Source: Lunularia cruciata (lineage: Eukaryota > Streptophyta > Marchantiopsida > Lunulariales > Lunulariaceae). Taken from it: DNA of 64,000 nt. A program made the position numbers and the translations under genes. Positions 46,755 through 57,970 of the stretch are shown piece by piece (positions within the stretch are counted from its first letter, which is position 1; each line of letters starts with the position of its first letter). The notes beneath the pieces are model-generated. The model was not told where the DNA came from, made no database searches, and worked only from the letters and a program-made list of their open reading frames with translations. The stretch spans positions 46,066,001 through 46,130,000 of the forward strand of contig OX419760.1 in assembly GCA_948567375.1 (NCBI GenBank). The letters run 5' to 3'.

Positions 46755-47335
46755 TTCAAAAATTCTTCCCTGTCCACACTCTTCACAGCCAACACTCTCT
46801 CCAGCAAACCCTCTATATTTGAAAGTTCCTCCTCTGTCCAGCATCTCTTTTGTGAGAATTCTCCATTGCCAACACTCTCTCCAGCAAACCCTCAACATTT
46901 GAAATTGCTTCCTTGTCCACACTCTTCATAGCCAATACTCTCCACAACAAACCCTCTACATTCAAAAGTCCCTCCTCTGTCCAGCCTCTCTTTTGTGAGA
47001 ATTCTCCACTGCCAACACTCTCTCTAGCAAATCTTCATTCAAATTGCTTCCATGTCCATACTCTTCACAGCCAACACTCTCCACATCAAACCCTCTACAT
47101 TCTAAATTTTTTCCTTGTCCACTCTCTTCACAACCAACACTCTCTACAACAAACCCCCTACATTCAAAAGTCCCTCCTCTATCCAGCCTCTCTTTCGTGA
47201 GAATTCTCCACTGCCAACACTCTCTCTAGCAAACCCTCATTCAAAATTGCTTCCATGTCCACACTCTTCACAGCCAACACTCTCCACAGCAAACCCTCTA
47301 AATCCTCTGTCCAGCCTCTCTTTTGAAAATTTTGT
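46755..47335. repeat. ~140-bp tandem array with a half unit in F1
   Basis: TGTCCACACTCTTCACAGCC and variants occur at 46,771, 46,914, 47,053, 47,116 and 47,256 (spacing 143, 139, 63, 140). Each is followed by AACACTCTC...CAGCAAACCCTC. The first copies also include CTCCTCTGTCCAGC and TTTTGTGAGAATTCTCCA. Confidence 0.88.
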
Positions 47336-47729
47336 CCAGGCCATTCCTTGATGCCTAACTCTCTTCTCTTCACTGTCCAAAAACCTCTAAACCTCCTGAA
47401 GTATTTCCAAACTCAAAAATAACTCATTTTGCTCCTCCACTAAGGAAAATACTCTTCATTCCAATAACATAAAGCAAAACCTCAGCTTGTGAAACCCAAC
47501 ATTATTTCTTGGCTCAAGCCACATTAAAAGTATCCTTGAGCTTATGACACCACAAACTGTTTCAGGGCTTCACAATAATATAGCAAATATCTCCCGTGGC
47601 AAGGCAACATAAAACAACACCCAAGACATATTGACATAAATCCGAGTTCTGTACAACAAGAAGAAGAGAAAAAGAAAGTTACCACACCAAAGACATCAAA
47701 GGTACACGTGGGCTATTTTCCCGACAACA

Positions 47730-48400
47730 CCATCTAAACTACTCTCTTTGCTAAACCATCTGCCTCAAGGTGATCTTGAGAGGTAGTACAATGATCAATC
47801 AAATCCTCTTACACAAGACCTAAAACTCCCTTAAGAACTCTGTACCTTGATCAATCAAAACCTCAAGTGGTGCACCAAAATGACTAAACCCAATCTAGGA
47901 ACAAATAAGCCGTCCCTTCATTGGACTTTTCAGGAAGTACCATCAACTCAATCCACTTGGAGAAATGCTCCACCATCACCAAAACATACCGATGATGTCT
48001 CATAGTTAATGGTAAAGGTCCAACAAAGTCCAAACTCCAAAGGTAATCCAATCCCATGATAGGTAATGGGTGTAATTGTGATATAGGAGCTTTGAATGAT
48101 GCTCTAACTCAGTCATAAACCACACATCTTGCAACAAACTCCTGTACCTTAGTCTACATACTGTGCCACCAATAATGACTATGGAGTAAGCTATATGTAC
48201 GCTTTACTCCAAAATGTCCTAGCTCCTCATGAGCATGACAGACCAATTGTGGTCTCTAAGATGGAAGTGGTACTACTTGTACTCTACCATCCCCCCATAC
48301 TGAAAGAAGGTGTCTACCCTCCTATCTGAACCGCTTAGCTTGCAAAAGGACATGGTCTCTCTCCTTGGCCCCAACTGTGCCACCCACAACACCCATGTAA
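47730..48400 (-). pseudogene. integrase N-terminal half of element E
   Basis: Zinc-binding part: CHAHEELGHFGVKRTYSLLH, HYWWHSM, then VARC (48,265-48,125). Core: LDFVGPLPLTM, RYVLVMVEHFSKWIELMVL, WGTEFL-like GTEFLREF and LEADGLAKRVV (48,060-47,735), with the first catalytic Asp in DFVGPL. TAG stops interrupt it. It ends exactly at insertion F1. Confidence 0.85.
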
Positions 48401-48599
48401 AGATAGTCCATCATGAAGGTCTTTTTCAACTATACCAATATCTTCACTCTTTAGATCTATGACCTCAATAACTCCTCTTTTATGTGCTAAGAGAGATACC
48501 ACCAAAGCCTCAAAAATTATACAAAGAAAGGTAGATGCATTCCAACTTGGCACCATCTCTTCATTTGTCTCACCATGCTAATGTGCTCCGGTCTGATCT

Positions 48600-49538
48600 T
48601 GCTGGCTGGGACATGAGTTTCTACTCAATCCATTTGCATCATGGTTCACTACTCTAGGTCTATGAATAATAGTGAAATCATACTCTTGTAAAATCAGAGC
48701 AAATCATGCAAGCTTCCCTGAAAGCTTGTCGGACACCATCAACCACTTCAATGGCTGATGATCAGTGATGAGAGTTACCAAATAAGTAAGGGGTTACCAA
48801 ATAAGTAATATTTGAAATGTGCTACTACCCAAATTGCTACCAAACACTCTCCCTCATATGAACTATACTTTGCTTCCACTGAATTGTTGGAACAACTAGC
48901 ATAGGCCACCACAAACTCCTTCTCCTCATCCTCATGTTGGGTGAGCATTGCTCCAAGCCCTAACATACTCCAATCACTATGAACTTGAAATGGTCATCCT
49001 CTGATTGGTCTCCTCAAAATAGGAGCAGATGTCAACCTCTTCTTGAGCTCTACAAAAGCTTTCTCTTGCTCATCTCCCCAACACCACTCTTGTGTAAGCT
49101 TGGTCAACTTTTTCAAGGCCTTGGCAATGGGACTAAATCCTCTGACATAAGGGTGATAAAATTTTGCCAACCCAAGGAATGCTCGCACTTTGCTCACATC
49201 CGTAGGCCAAGGAATACACACAATAGCTTCCACCTGGATCTGCTGAACACAAAGTCATCCGGGGTAGATAGTGTGACCCAAATACTCAACCTCCTCATGG
49301 AAGAACCTACACTTCCCAAGATGTAATTTGAGTCCATGAGATCTCAATCTCTCAAACACCTCCAACAATTGTCTCTCATGCTCCTCCATAGTAGTGTTAT
49401 AGACCAAAATGTCATCAATATAGCACCAAGAAAAATCCAATCTTGCTAAGATCTTGTCCATGACCCTTTGGAACTCGGCAAGAGTGTTCTTTAACCCAAA
49501 TGGTAAGAACTTCCATTGATATAACACATTCTTGCCAT
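48600..49538 (-). pseudogene. C-terminal RT and RNase H of element E
   Basis: RT: GKNVLYQWKFLPFGLKNTLA, FQRVMDKILARLDFSWCYID and DDILVYN (49,535-49,390) contain the catalytic YIDD. Then LKLHLGKCRFFHEEVEYLGH, WPTDVSKVRAFLGLAKFYHP and LTSAPILRRP (49,255-48,994). RNase H: MLTQHEDEEKEFVVAYASCS, EAKYSSYEGECLVAIW (48,966-48,775) and HQPLKWL-like sequence to 48,720. RT is cut at 49,538 by insertion F2 and its front part is at 52,139-52,640. Confidence 0.87.
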
Positions 49539-52138
49539 TGTTGCGGGGATTGTTTGGTCTCAAGAGTGCACCAGACACCTAGCTACTCATGGCTAGATTG
49601 CTCTATTATTATTTGGGGTTGTATTCTTTGGATCTGGTGGGGTCTGTATTATAGGCCACAAGTTATTTGGCTAGATTCAACCCAATGCCACCAGGTTCGT
49701 GGTATGTTTAGTCTACAAGAACTTAATTGGAAATTTCCTTTCACATGTCACTCCTTACCAAAAGAAAACTGGTTTGGGTCAACAACACCAAGAATCATGC
49801 ATTGCTCACCAAAGATCAAGCGCCACGATAGGCAAATCTAATTGATGAAACCAAGTAGCTTCATACCAAAATAATGACCTTTTTTAAGTTCTCATCAAAT
49901 GCTCAATAAGAGAAGAAAGGATCCCATTACAACTAATTTTTTATTCCTTACACACAAAAAACCCTTTGCCTTGCTTATAGATTTTCTCGTCCTTTGTTCT
50001 CTAGAAAACAATTCTCCCACTTTCTTTCCTTTCATGCTTCTCTTTTTTCTTGAAAAACTCTTCTCTTACCTCCCTAAATTTCCTATTTGGCCCTCTTCAA
50101 TCCTCAACTTCTCCTCACTGTTCCAGATTGAACTCCATTCTCTCTTGATAGTTCCTTGTTCCATATTTCCTTCTGTACCCTCCCTTGTTCTTGATTGACT
50201 GAATGAATCTGCTATCTCTATTTCCTAAAATTCCCTCTTTCTTAATTCACTCTTTGATAAACATGTGTTTTCTCCATGCATTTCCCGATCTCCTTGTGTT
50301 ACTCCCGACTCTTTGTATCTGCAGCCTTGGGTTTTCCCTCCATTTGTTGCACTTTAACTCCTTCCCTTACTTTCACGACCTTTCGCTAATCCCTTCTCTT
50401 TTCTATCATTCACACTTTCATCAACAAGAAAAACCCACTACTCCAAATGCTAGCCAAACTATCAGCAATGTAGTCAAACCCAACTTGACTTTTCTTTCTT
50501 TCCCTTGGGTCTTACAACCCAACTTGTTTTAATTACAAACATCACCGGTGGCAGCAGATAGTCAGCAGTCTCTCATTCTGCAGGCTTTTAGCAGCCGGTC
50601 AAACCCTCCCCTACAAGCACTCCATTTTATGTTTAGTGAAACAACTCTTCCAAGACAACATAGAGGATACAATGCCACAACCGCCTCTTTCTCTCTTCTC
50701 CTATTCCTTGATATTCCTTTCCCATTTTGACTTTCCTTCCAGAATGTCCTCCTATGATATTTTGTGTCCTATCCCCAATACGTCTGGATCTTCCTTTGCT
50801 CTTCTATCAAACCCCTCCTTAAGATCCTTCTATCTTTCAAGAGAAGCCTTCTCGAACTTCAGCCCTTCCAACTCAACACTCCTTTTGAGAGTTCACTGTC
50901 TTGCAAAAACCTTCTATCTCACTCTTCACTTCTCTGATTTGCAAACCCAACCCTTTTGATACTCCACCTCCTCTCTAAACCCTTTGATCCCTTCCCTTGT
51001 CATTTCTCTGAACTTTCTTTGAACTTTCTTGTCTCAGATAACCTTCATATCTTCCCTTCCTTTCCTCCTATTTTTTTCTTTTGTTTGATGTTCTTCCTTC
51101 CAAACCTTTCTTCAAGAGCTCTTTGTCCTGCAAAACCCCTTTCAAAATTCCACTGTCCAATCCTGACCTTCTCCTCAAGGGTTCCCCTGTCCGGATCACA
51201 CTTTGAGCCCTTTCTGATTGTCACCTCCTGCACAAACCTCCTCCCACTCCTCTTTTCCCTTCGATCCTTCACTATCTTCTTGTCTCTTCTCTTCAATTCT
51301 TCACTGTCTTCCTGTCTCTTCTCTTTGATTCTTGACTCTTCTTCTTGTCTCTTCAATCCTTCCTTGTCTTCCTGTCCAAAAAAAACCCTTCTTCCCCTAT
51401 TCTTCCCAGGCTAGAACCCTACCCCTTCAAATTCTCTCCCTTCACCAAAACCCTCTCCCCTGTTTTCTCCCCAATTCTTCTTGTTCTCCTTGTCCCTCTT
51501 TTCTATTTTCTCCCCAATTCTTCCTGTTCACCCTGTCCCTTTTTTCTCTTCTATCCCATTCACTAACTCCTTTGATATTTTGCTCCTTCTTGAAAAATCA
51601 TTTTCTTTGCCCGACTCTCTTGATCCCAACTCCCCTTTTCTTTTCAGCTGACCGGCCCTCTTGTCCTATTCCAACCACTAACTCCTAAAGATCTCATTTA
51701 TCTGGGTGCTAAGTCTCATTTTTCCTTTTCTGCCTTCTCCTTTTGTCCTTCTCAAGCTTTCTCTCAAAGCTAGAACTCCTTGTTCTTTGTCAAGAACTAA
51801 ATACTCCGGAGACCCCAATAGCATAAACAAAAGTTTTGAGTCTATGAACAATATACATTTGGGCTTATGAAGAACATAGAAAAAAAAACTTCCGAGCTCA
51901 TAACATAAAGAGAAATTTTTGAGCTTATTCAACTCTTGAAACTCTTCCAAGCTTATGAAACACTCAAATAAGTCTCCAGTCTATAATAGCACAAAACAAC
52001 CTCCAACTTACCAACTATATAACCAATACCTCCTAGATGCAATAACATAAAAAATGCAGAGTTCATTGTGACATAAAAGAAAAAACTCTCAATCCCAAAT
52101 GGCACCAATGGTAAGCATGGATTATTTTCTCAACTACA
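49539..52138. mobile_element. insertion F2 (~2.6 kb, TGTTG...TACA), second copy of F
   Basis: Starts TGTTGCGGGGATTGTTTGGT followed by CTCAAGAGTGCAC, as F1 does, and ends GGATTATTTTCTCAACTACA, matching the end of F1 (GGCTATTTTCCCGACAACA). It splits the RT of element E between IDP and GKNVLYQW. Its middle (49,950-51,700) is strongly C/T-biased on the plus strand. No coding domains. Same relative orientation as F1. Target duplication not clear (CCAT/TTGT). Confidence 0.72.
51280..51550. repeat. short pyrimidine tandem repeats in F2
   Basis: CTTGTCTCTTCTCTTCAATT-type units recur three times (51,280-51,375), and TTTTCTCCCCAATTCTTC(T/C)TGTTC recurs about 56 bp apart (51,467 and 51,505-51,525). Confidence 0.7.
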
Positions 52139-52640
52139 TTGTGAGGATCAATAGCCCAAAATGCTATCTTGGACTTATCCTCCTCCCTAATCAGCAACTA
52201 ATGATATCTTGCTCAAAGATCCAAAGTACAAAAGACCTTTGGATGCCCAATTGTATCAAAGATCTCCTTTGGTGTCAAGATGGCATACCAATCAGCCCTA
52301 GTTTGTTGGTTGATAGGATGATTATCTCCATACATCTGCTAATCTATGTAGTTGCCACACATATCCTTCTTGGCTGGCATTACTATAACTGAAGCATACT
52401 CTCCATGTGAAATCTCCACCGAACTAGCCTCAAAAAGGTCTCTACTCCAACTCTTAATCAATATCCTCTCCATGTCACAATATCAATAAGGACATTAGAA
52501 AACTGTTGTATTGCTAGTTAGCTCAATTCAAATACCAAGTCCTTTTAGAGCACCCAAATCCTTCATATTGAAGGCAAAAGGACTTGTGTAGCTCCTCAAG
52601 AACCTCCAAAGTCTCCGTCTTTCCTCTCTTGTAAGCTTGG
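52139..52640 (-). pseudogene. N-terminal RT of element E
   Basis: On the minus strand: RRLWRFLRSYTSPFAFNMKD (about 52,620-52,560), LFEASSVEISHGEYASVIVM, PAKKD, then PKVFCTLDL and REEDKSKIAFWAIDP (52,435-52,145). This is the template-gripping front of a Ty3/gypsy RT, with one catalytic Asp in CTLDL. TAG and TGA stops replace expected Arg, Gln or Trp codons. It continues after F2 at 49,538. Confidence 0.83.
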
Positions 52641-53064
52641 GTCCAAGATCTGGCTCCCAAGTATCCTTTGTAACTATCATAGGAGTAGAAGACGTACGGA
52701 CTGGCTGCTACACTAGGCCCTTGGGAGCAATAGTGTCATGTCTCTAACCACCAGAGGTCCCAACCTTTATGTGAAAAACTCCCTCCTCTTTAGCTGCAAG
52801 CTCCACACATCCTCTAGCAACATCCCAAATAGACCAAGGGTATAATCCAAGTAGCTCATGCTCACCTAGATGGACTCCAAGTAGACCACTCTTCCTAGTA
52901 GCTACTGGTTGTTGCCCAAGAATACCATGTACACTTGGTCCATTGCCCCCAACATGTGCTTGAATTGTCTCGATAGGCATAGGGCACACAAGTGTCTGAG
53001 TGGTGATGCTTATCAAGCGCATCTTATGTGGCTTTGCCAAGCCAAGTCTCACAATCCAGGTTAA
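52641..53064 (-). pseudogene. linker between methyltransferase and RT of element E
   Basis: A 102-codon open stretch (53,052-52,744) includes HVGGNGPSVHGILGQQ and GVHLGEHELLGLYPWSIWDV. It matches no domain I know. Uninterrupted reading suggests real coding sequence of the polyprotein. Confidence 0.55.
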
Positions 53065-54060
53065 ACAGTTAGGTCCATAGCCTAACCTAGCACTTGATGC
53101 CTAGATGCCTCTAACATTGCCGGAACAACAATAATATTGGTGCAAAAACTCATCACTTGCTCTCTCTCATTGGAATTGGGCTCCACCAACTATTGTGATT
53201 GTGAGTCCCAAACCAATCCAAGACCTCCCTCTCAAAAATCTTGAAAGCTTGGGAAACTCATAAGTGTGGGAAAAGCAGCTCTAGGCTGTCCAACTAGGTT
53301 CACCACTACCATAGGTGACCTATAAGCCACTACCACTCTCAGAGACTGATGCCCAACATCCAAAATGTCATTAACAATAATGTTGTCTAGTCGTTAAATC
53401 CCGTCATAAGCATTGTAGAACCTCTCTAGGTAAGAGGATTGTCCACCAAAGACAAAGACAGTGAGCTCGCAATTCCACTCTAGCTGCATCTAACAATATA
53501 GTAAGTCCCATCCAAGAATGGACCTAATGTGTACTCACCACCACTTTGGTGCAAGAGTCACCTATCAAAGGAATGTTCTCCAAAAGGTAAGCTAGAGAAA
53601 CAAACTAAAGGACCTAGAGATGTTGAAGTATGCATAACATCTCCCAAAACACACCAAAATAGGCATCTTGAAAGACCAAAACCTTAGCCAACACGTGTAT
53701 ATCCCTAATATGGCCATCTAGCAATCACCAAGTGAATTGGACTATGTCTCTCCAAGTCATGTGCCCCTAGCAAGGAAATGTCTATTGGTAGGGTCTTTTG
53801 GTAACCCTTGATTATTGACATCGGTAAGAACTCAAGATACTAATAAGCCAAGTGTGCCACATGATGTAGAGAGACTTTCCTAGCAATCTTTTCTCTCTCC
53901 ACATACAAGTACCTATGTACTCGTATACCCGCCTGTAGGACTGCATCTAGTCCAATGCTAATCCCACCAAATAACTCCAATAGACATTCTCCCTTTACTA
54001 GATACTGCCAAGAAATGAGTGTGGTATCCAAAGGTGTCAAGGTAATTGACCCTAGAGGCT
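53065..54060 (-). pseudogene. cytosine-C5 DNA methyltransferase domain in element E
   Basis: Such enzymes transfer methyl from S-adenosylmethionine to cytosine C5 in DNA. Motif I, the cofactor loop, is LELFGGISIGLDAVLQAG (53,983-53,930). Motif II region: RYLYVEREKIARK. Motif IV: SPIHLVIARWPY-stop-GYTRVG (53,740-53,690); the catalytic Cys after Pro (53,711-53,713) is Tyr (TAT at 53,708-53,710) and the next codon is TAG (53,705-53,707), both single transitions from Pro-Cys-Gln. Late region: AAFPTLMSF, EPNSNEREQVMSF, then RHQVLG-stop-AMDLTV (to ~53,065), corresponding to the C-terminal motifs IX-X. About 330 codons in one polyprotein between protease and RT, interrupted by stops and at least one frame change. 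It is a captured enzyme of the element, not a host gene: no introns, same strand, flanked by element coding sequence. A bacterial-type or DNMT3/DRM-like origin cannot be decided by eye. Confidence 0.85.
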
Positions 54061-54950
54061 CATCCTCACACTCATCTCTTGGTGGTACAAAGGCTTCACT
54101 CCAATCCTACTACACCAACCAATCTACATGCTGCTACAATGCCTCTTTTGAACTCCACAATCAAACATCAAAGGTGGATGGAACAATCACACTCGTATTC
54201 CAAATTTGAGTGATCTCCTTTGATATTGGAGTATCCTTTGCATGGGCGTTCCCTTCCAATAAATCACCAAGCCAAGTAATTGCACCATTGAAAGCTGAAA
54301 TTGATGCTGCCATGGTCCTGGACTGTAGTAAACCAAGACTATCACTATTCAAGCATACTGGTAGGCAACATACTTGTCCCTCACCTGACTGCCAACCTGG
54401 TCTATAGGAAGCTATCAACTCCCAATAGTAGATATTGAAACCCATGGGGTATAACATTGGTCCCCTAACTAGCACATCATATGACTCAACTATTGTTGCA
54501 ATAGCCTAAGCTCCCACCATCGAGCTATCAGTTGGATGACCAGGCTGAACCTGGACAATAAGCTCCTCATGTGTGATGTATTGTGTCAAACCATCACCTA
54601 GAGATGTCTAGATCTAAAATGGACACCTCTTCACATCGGTCTTCCATAACACTAGATTGACAACTGTAGCCTTCCCCCACATAAGGGGCTATGCACCAGA
54701 GTCCAATAAGACCTTCTATGGTGTATATACCTTCCTTAAAGGTCCCACCAAACAAAAAATCCCCTTATGGTTATCCAATAGGATAACACCAAGTGTAAAT
54801 TGTGCTTGCTCCACCGTGCTAAATTGCTAGTTGGTAACTCCTCCAATCTAGCCGCTATTGCCTACCACAAACCATTGGTCACTTAGCAAATCCTATGCTC
54901 CTCAACCAAGTCAACTCCACTATCAACCATCTCTGCTCCAGTAGTAGGGA
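54061..54950 (-). pseudogene. aspartic protease and downstream linker of element E
   Basis: KVLLDSGA-stop-PLMWGKATVVNLVL (54,717-54,640) is a retropepsin active site (D-S-G-A) with TAG in place of the next residue. The following open part (54,475-54,161) has MLVRGPMLYPMGF, YWELIASYRPGWQSGEG and a less conserved tail leading to the methyltransferase. The protease would release the domains of this long polyprotein. What the linker does is unknown. Confidence 0.75.
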
Positions 54951-56657
54951 ACACATAATCCCTACTCTCACAAAGCATGGCAGCCAACTAGAACACTAGG
55001 GTTGGGTCAACTCCCAATGTACATATATCATTGGCTGAAAATAAAGGATAGCAAATAATCAGCTGAGCTACCCCCAACATTGTGCTAGACTCAATGCTTG
55101 TGTTGCTCCACACATGAAATCCAAAGCATCTCTATCACTAGCATATGAGGTGGAAGCCTCAACACCAAAATTTGATCTCCTTTGAGCTATGGCCATGGTA
55201 GCCAATCTCTGCTCCAATTGCTCAATGCAAGTAGTCATGGTTGTATCAAAAGTAAGGGCAGGTACCGTACCTCTACTAGGTGTGGATCTTCTATCACCAC
55301 CTCTAGCACCTTTTGCTCTATGACCTAGAGCTCCTCTACCACTTGCCATAGTAGCCCTACCACTCTGTAACTCTGAGTGTAGGTCAAAGCACCGGTCACT
55401 AGTGTGACCAAATTTGTGGCAATGCTCACATTGTCTTTATGCTGGCTGTGATGCACCAGCGGTATCAAGTCCGTTGCCTTGAGGGCACTCTCTCCTATGG
55501 TGAGGTCCACCACAAATCCAACAAGCAACACCACTACTCATTGGCTACTTTTGACTAAAACAGGAAGGTAAGGGTCTAACTACAGTAGGCCCTCCACTCA
55601 CTCCACAAGACCTAGGCTGTCTACCATGTCCTTGAAAACCAACTAGGCATGGTGCACTCTACTACACTCTGCAAGAAGTCACAACTATGGATGAGGTCTC
55701 CCTACCAAATTTAGATGTCACCACTCTCTCCTCCACCATGTTGAGCTCAATTTTCTCAGCCAAAACAAAGACCACTGCCAAAGTGGGCAAAGTAGCCTGT
55801 AACAACGTAGTATCACAAAATCTACATGGCAACTCCTTGTCCAATATCCTATACCAAAACTGGACTGCTTGGGCCTCAATAACTCCCCAAGTGAAATTGA
55901 TCAGCCATATCATGCGAGTCTATACCTCACGTAGGCTCTCTTCAACATTCTGCTAGAACTCCTACAAGCTCTTCAACTTGTCAATCCGCACTCCCTAGTA
56001 GTTTTGCCTCAAACACAAGAAGAACTCCACCATGGGGTTAAACTCCAATACTACACCACCTCCTATAGCAATACCTCCACTTGTAGTAGCACTATCTCTA
56101 GCTAGTGCACCTCCACTAGCTCCACCAATGCTACTTGAGCTAGAACTCATGGGTACTACTGATCTATGCTTGGCAACTAAGCATGAAGTGATGGAGACAT
56201 AGTTTGGACACCAATATTGTCTCCTAACTCAATCTCCTCCAAGTGAGCTCTCTTGAACTCATGGTAGTCATCCATTGGCGGATCCATCCTCCAAGTATTG
56301 AAGTAATCCCTTCCATGCCATGAAAAGTGTGAGCAAAGTCGGGTTTCACATCTATTGCAGATCACACCAACTATCAAACTCTAGGATGAAGTCATCCAAC
56401 TCAATGGTACCCACTATACCAGAGTAACATCTAGGGCCTTTGGAGGCCCCATAAATCTTGTCCATATCCCACAACAATAGTGTGGTCACACCAAGTGCAC
56501 TCTCAACTAAATAAGCTCATGTGTCAAACTCTGACTCAGAGTCAATCTCCTCTCTCATTGGGACTTGAGATACAGGTTGATACTGAGTGCCACTCTGAGT
56601 AAACCCACTATATATTGCAGGGCTATCTCCTTTGGAATCCCCAAAGAACTCCATCAT
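54951..56657 (-). pseudogene. gag of element E with two zinc knuckles
   Basis: Likely start ATG at 56,657-56,655 (two ATGs in tandem, then EFFGDSKGDS). The capsid part includes QFWYRILDKELPCRFCDTTL, FVLAEKIELNMVEERVV (55,850-55,720). Two knuckles follow: CWICGGPHHRREC and CEHCHKFGHTSDRC (about 55,525-55,415), the second a regular C-x2-C-x4-H-x4-C. Ser- and Gly-rich stretches (SSSSSSIGGASGG, ASGRGALGHRAKGARGG) surround them. Several stops. Gag packages the element RNA. Confidence 0.8.
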
Positions 56658-57970
56658 GACAAAATAACCACAAATTGCCAACCATAAACCGCAACCTCAA
56701 GTACCACACCAAGTGCCAACACCACTAACCGAACACCACCAAGTACCAACACCAACCAAGCACCACTCACTAATGTAGCCCTAACTATGACAACTACACT
56801 AAGGGATAAGGTGACCTAAAACTTGCCATCACAACATGCACTCTCACGGTCTACAAGTCATCACTTCTTGCCTCACAAAAGAGAAACAAAGGTAGTATGA
56901 CTGGTCATTACTCTAGCCTCATTACCAAGAGCATACCAAAGCACCAACACTCAAAATTTAGGGCACCTCACACAAACATGGTGCAAAAATAGGAAGTAGA
57001 GAATGGAGGGGGTCCAATCACAAGAAATCTAAACAAAAACCCTCCATTTCATAAAACAACACCAGACTGACTCTACCTCCATTTGGCATTTGACATAATA
57101 GGAGTTCTTATCTACGTCCTAAACTACTAGGATCACCAAGAATAGAATCAAATTGCCTCTCCTAGCCAAAGCTACAGGTGTATAGATAACAATGGAACAA
57201 TCTTTAGGACAACAAGTGAGGGTGGACTAGTTGGCTAGGGCACCAGTCTAGGAACCAAAGATCTAGGGGTCAAACCTTGTTGCACACAATCTAACAAGAT
57301 GGGCAGATTTTGCCAAACAATGACCAAGATCTACTCTAAACTAGCTAGCTTCACACCAAAAAGCCGGCTTGCTAGGCCTTTGTAGCCTCTCATAGCCCTA
57401 TGCCTCAAACCTCTAAATGCCAAATGAGGCCTTTCTTCTTGCCGCTTTGAACCCTCTCCAAATCTGGCAAAACTCCTCTAAATCTATGGAACTCCTCCAA
57501 CTTGAGTGAAACTCTTCCAAATCTGGCCAACAAGCAAAACTCCTCCATATGTGGCCAAAATCTGACATAAATCCCTAGAGTTGGTCGACCGCCAAATCTT
57601 TTGCTAACTCTTCACTCAAGCCAAATTGAAAAATAGGTTTCTCCAAATCACAAATTCACGGAGGTGGGTTCTCAACTTCACCTTCAATTTCACTTTCTAA
57701 GCCCAACTTGCAACAAATTGGTCATACTTCCACCTCCTGAGCTCAAATTCACAATTACCACTTGAAAATTGCTTCTCTTTGCTCAAAATTTGGCTAGCGC
57801 TTCCGCCCATTGTCTGCCTTAGTGCCAAATCTACATCAATCAAACAAGCTTCTGCACACTAAGGAAAACTTGAACTCCAATCGAGCTACCAATGATCAAT
57901 GAGCCTTGTAGATACCACAAACACTCTCAATTCTTGCACCTGATTTCTCCTTGACCTCACTTCTTTGATA
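56658..57970 (-). other. long untranslated leader and degenerate primer site of element E
   Basis: 1.3 kb between the 5' LTR and gag without coding frame. At its LTR edge the minus strand reads ATTATATCAAAGAAG (about 57,960-57,974), a possible decayed tRNA-Met primer site (usual TTGGTATCAGAGC). Confidence 0.5.

Larger units (their letters stand above)
45279..47729. mobile_element. insertion F1 (~2.45 kb, TGTTG...CAACA), probably a solo long LTR
   Basis: Starts TGTTGAGAGATTTTTTGGTC and ends TATTTTCCCGACAACA. It interrupts the integrase of element E, whose frame resumes on both sides (LAKRVV before, VERGLQKYG after). Flanks ACCGT and ACCAT suggest a 5-bp target duplication with one change. Homologous ends recur at 49,539-52,138. 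There are no coding domains; the middle is pyrimidine-rich tandem repeat. Inverted ends, size and lack of genes fit a solo LTR of a long-LTR element. Orientation undetermined. Confidence 0.75.

Noticed and set aside
46085-47351. Several overlapping plus-strand reading frames of 60-150 codons
   Set aside because: All are Ser/Pro/Leu-rich translations of the pyrimidine tandem repeats in insertion F1; different frames of the same repeat are open, which is not coding behaviour.
49899-51688. Long plus-strand open frames in F2
   Set aside because: C/T-rich, low-complexity sequence with no domain; openness comes from the lack of purines needed for stop codons.
53065-54060. Host methyltransferase gene (DRM/CMT type) as an independent locus
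   Set aside because: No introns, same strand and contiguous open reading with element protease and RT on either side; it belongs to the element.
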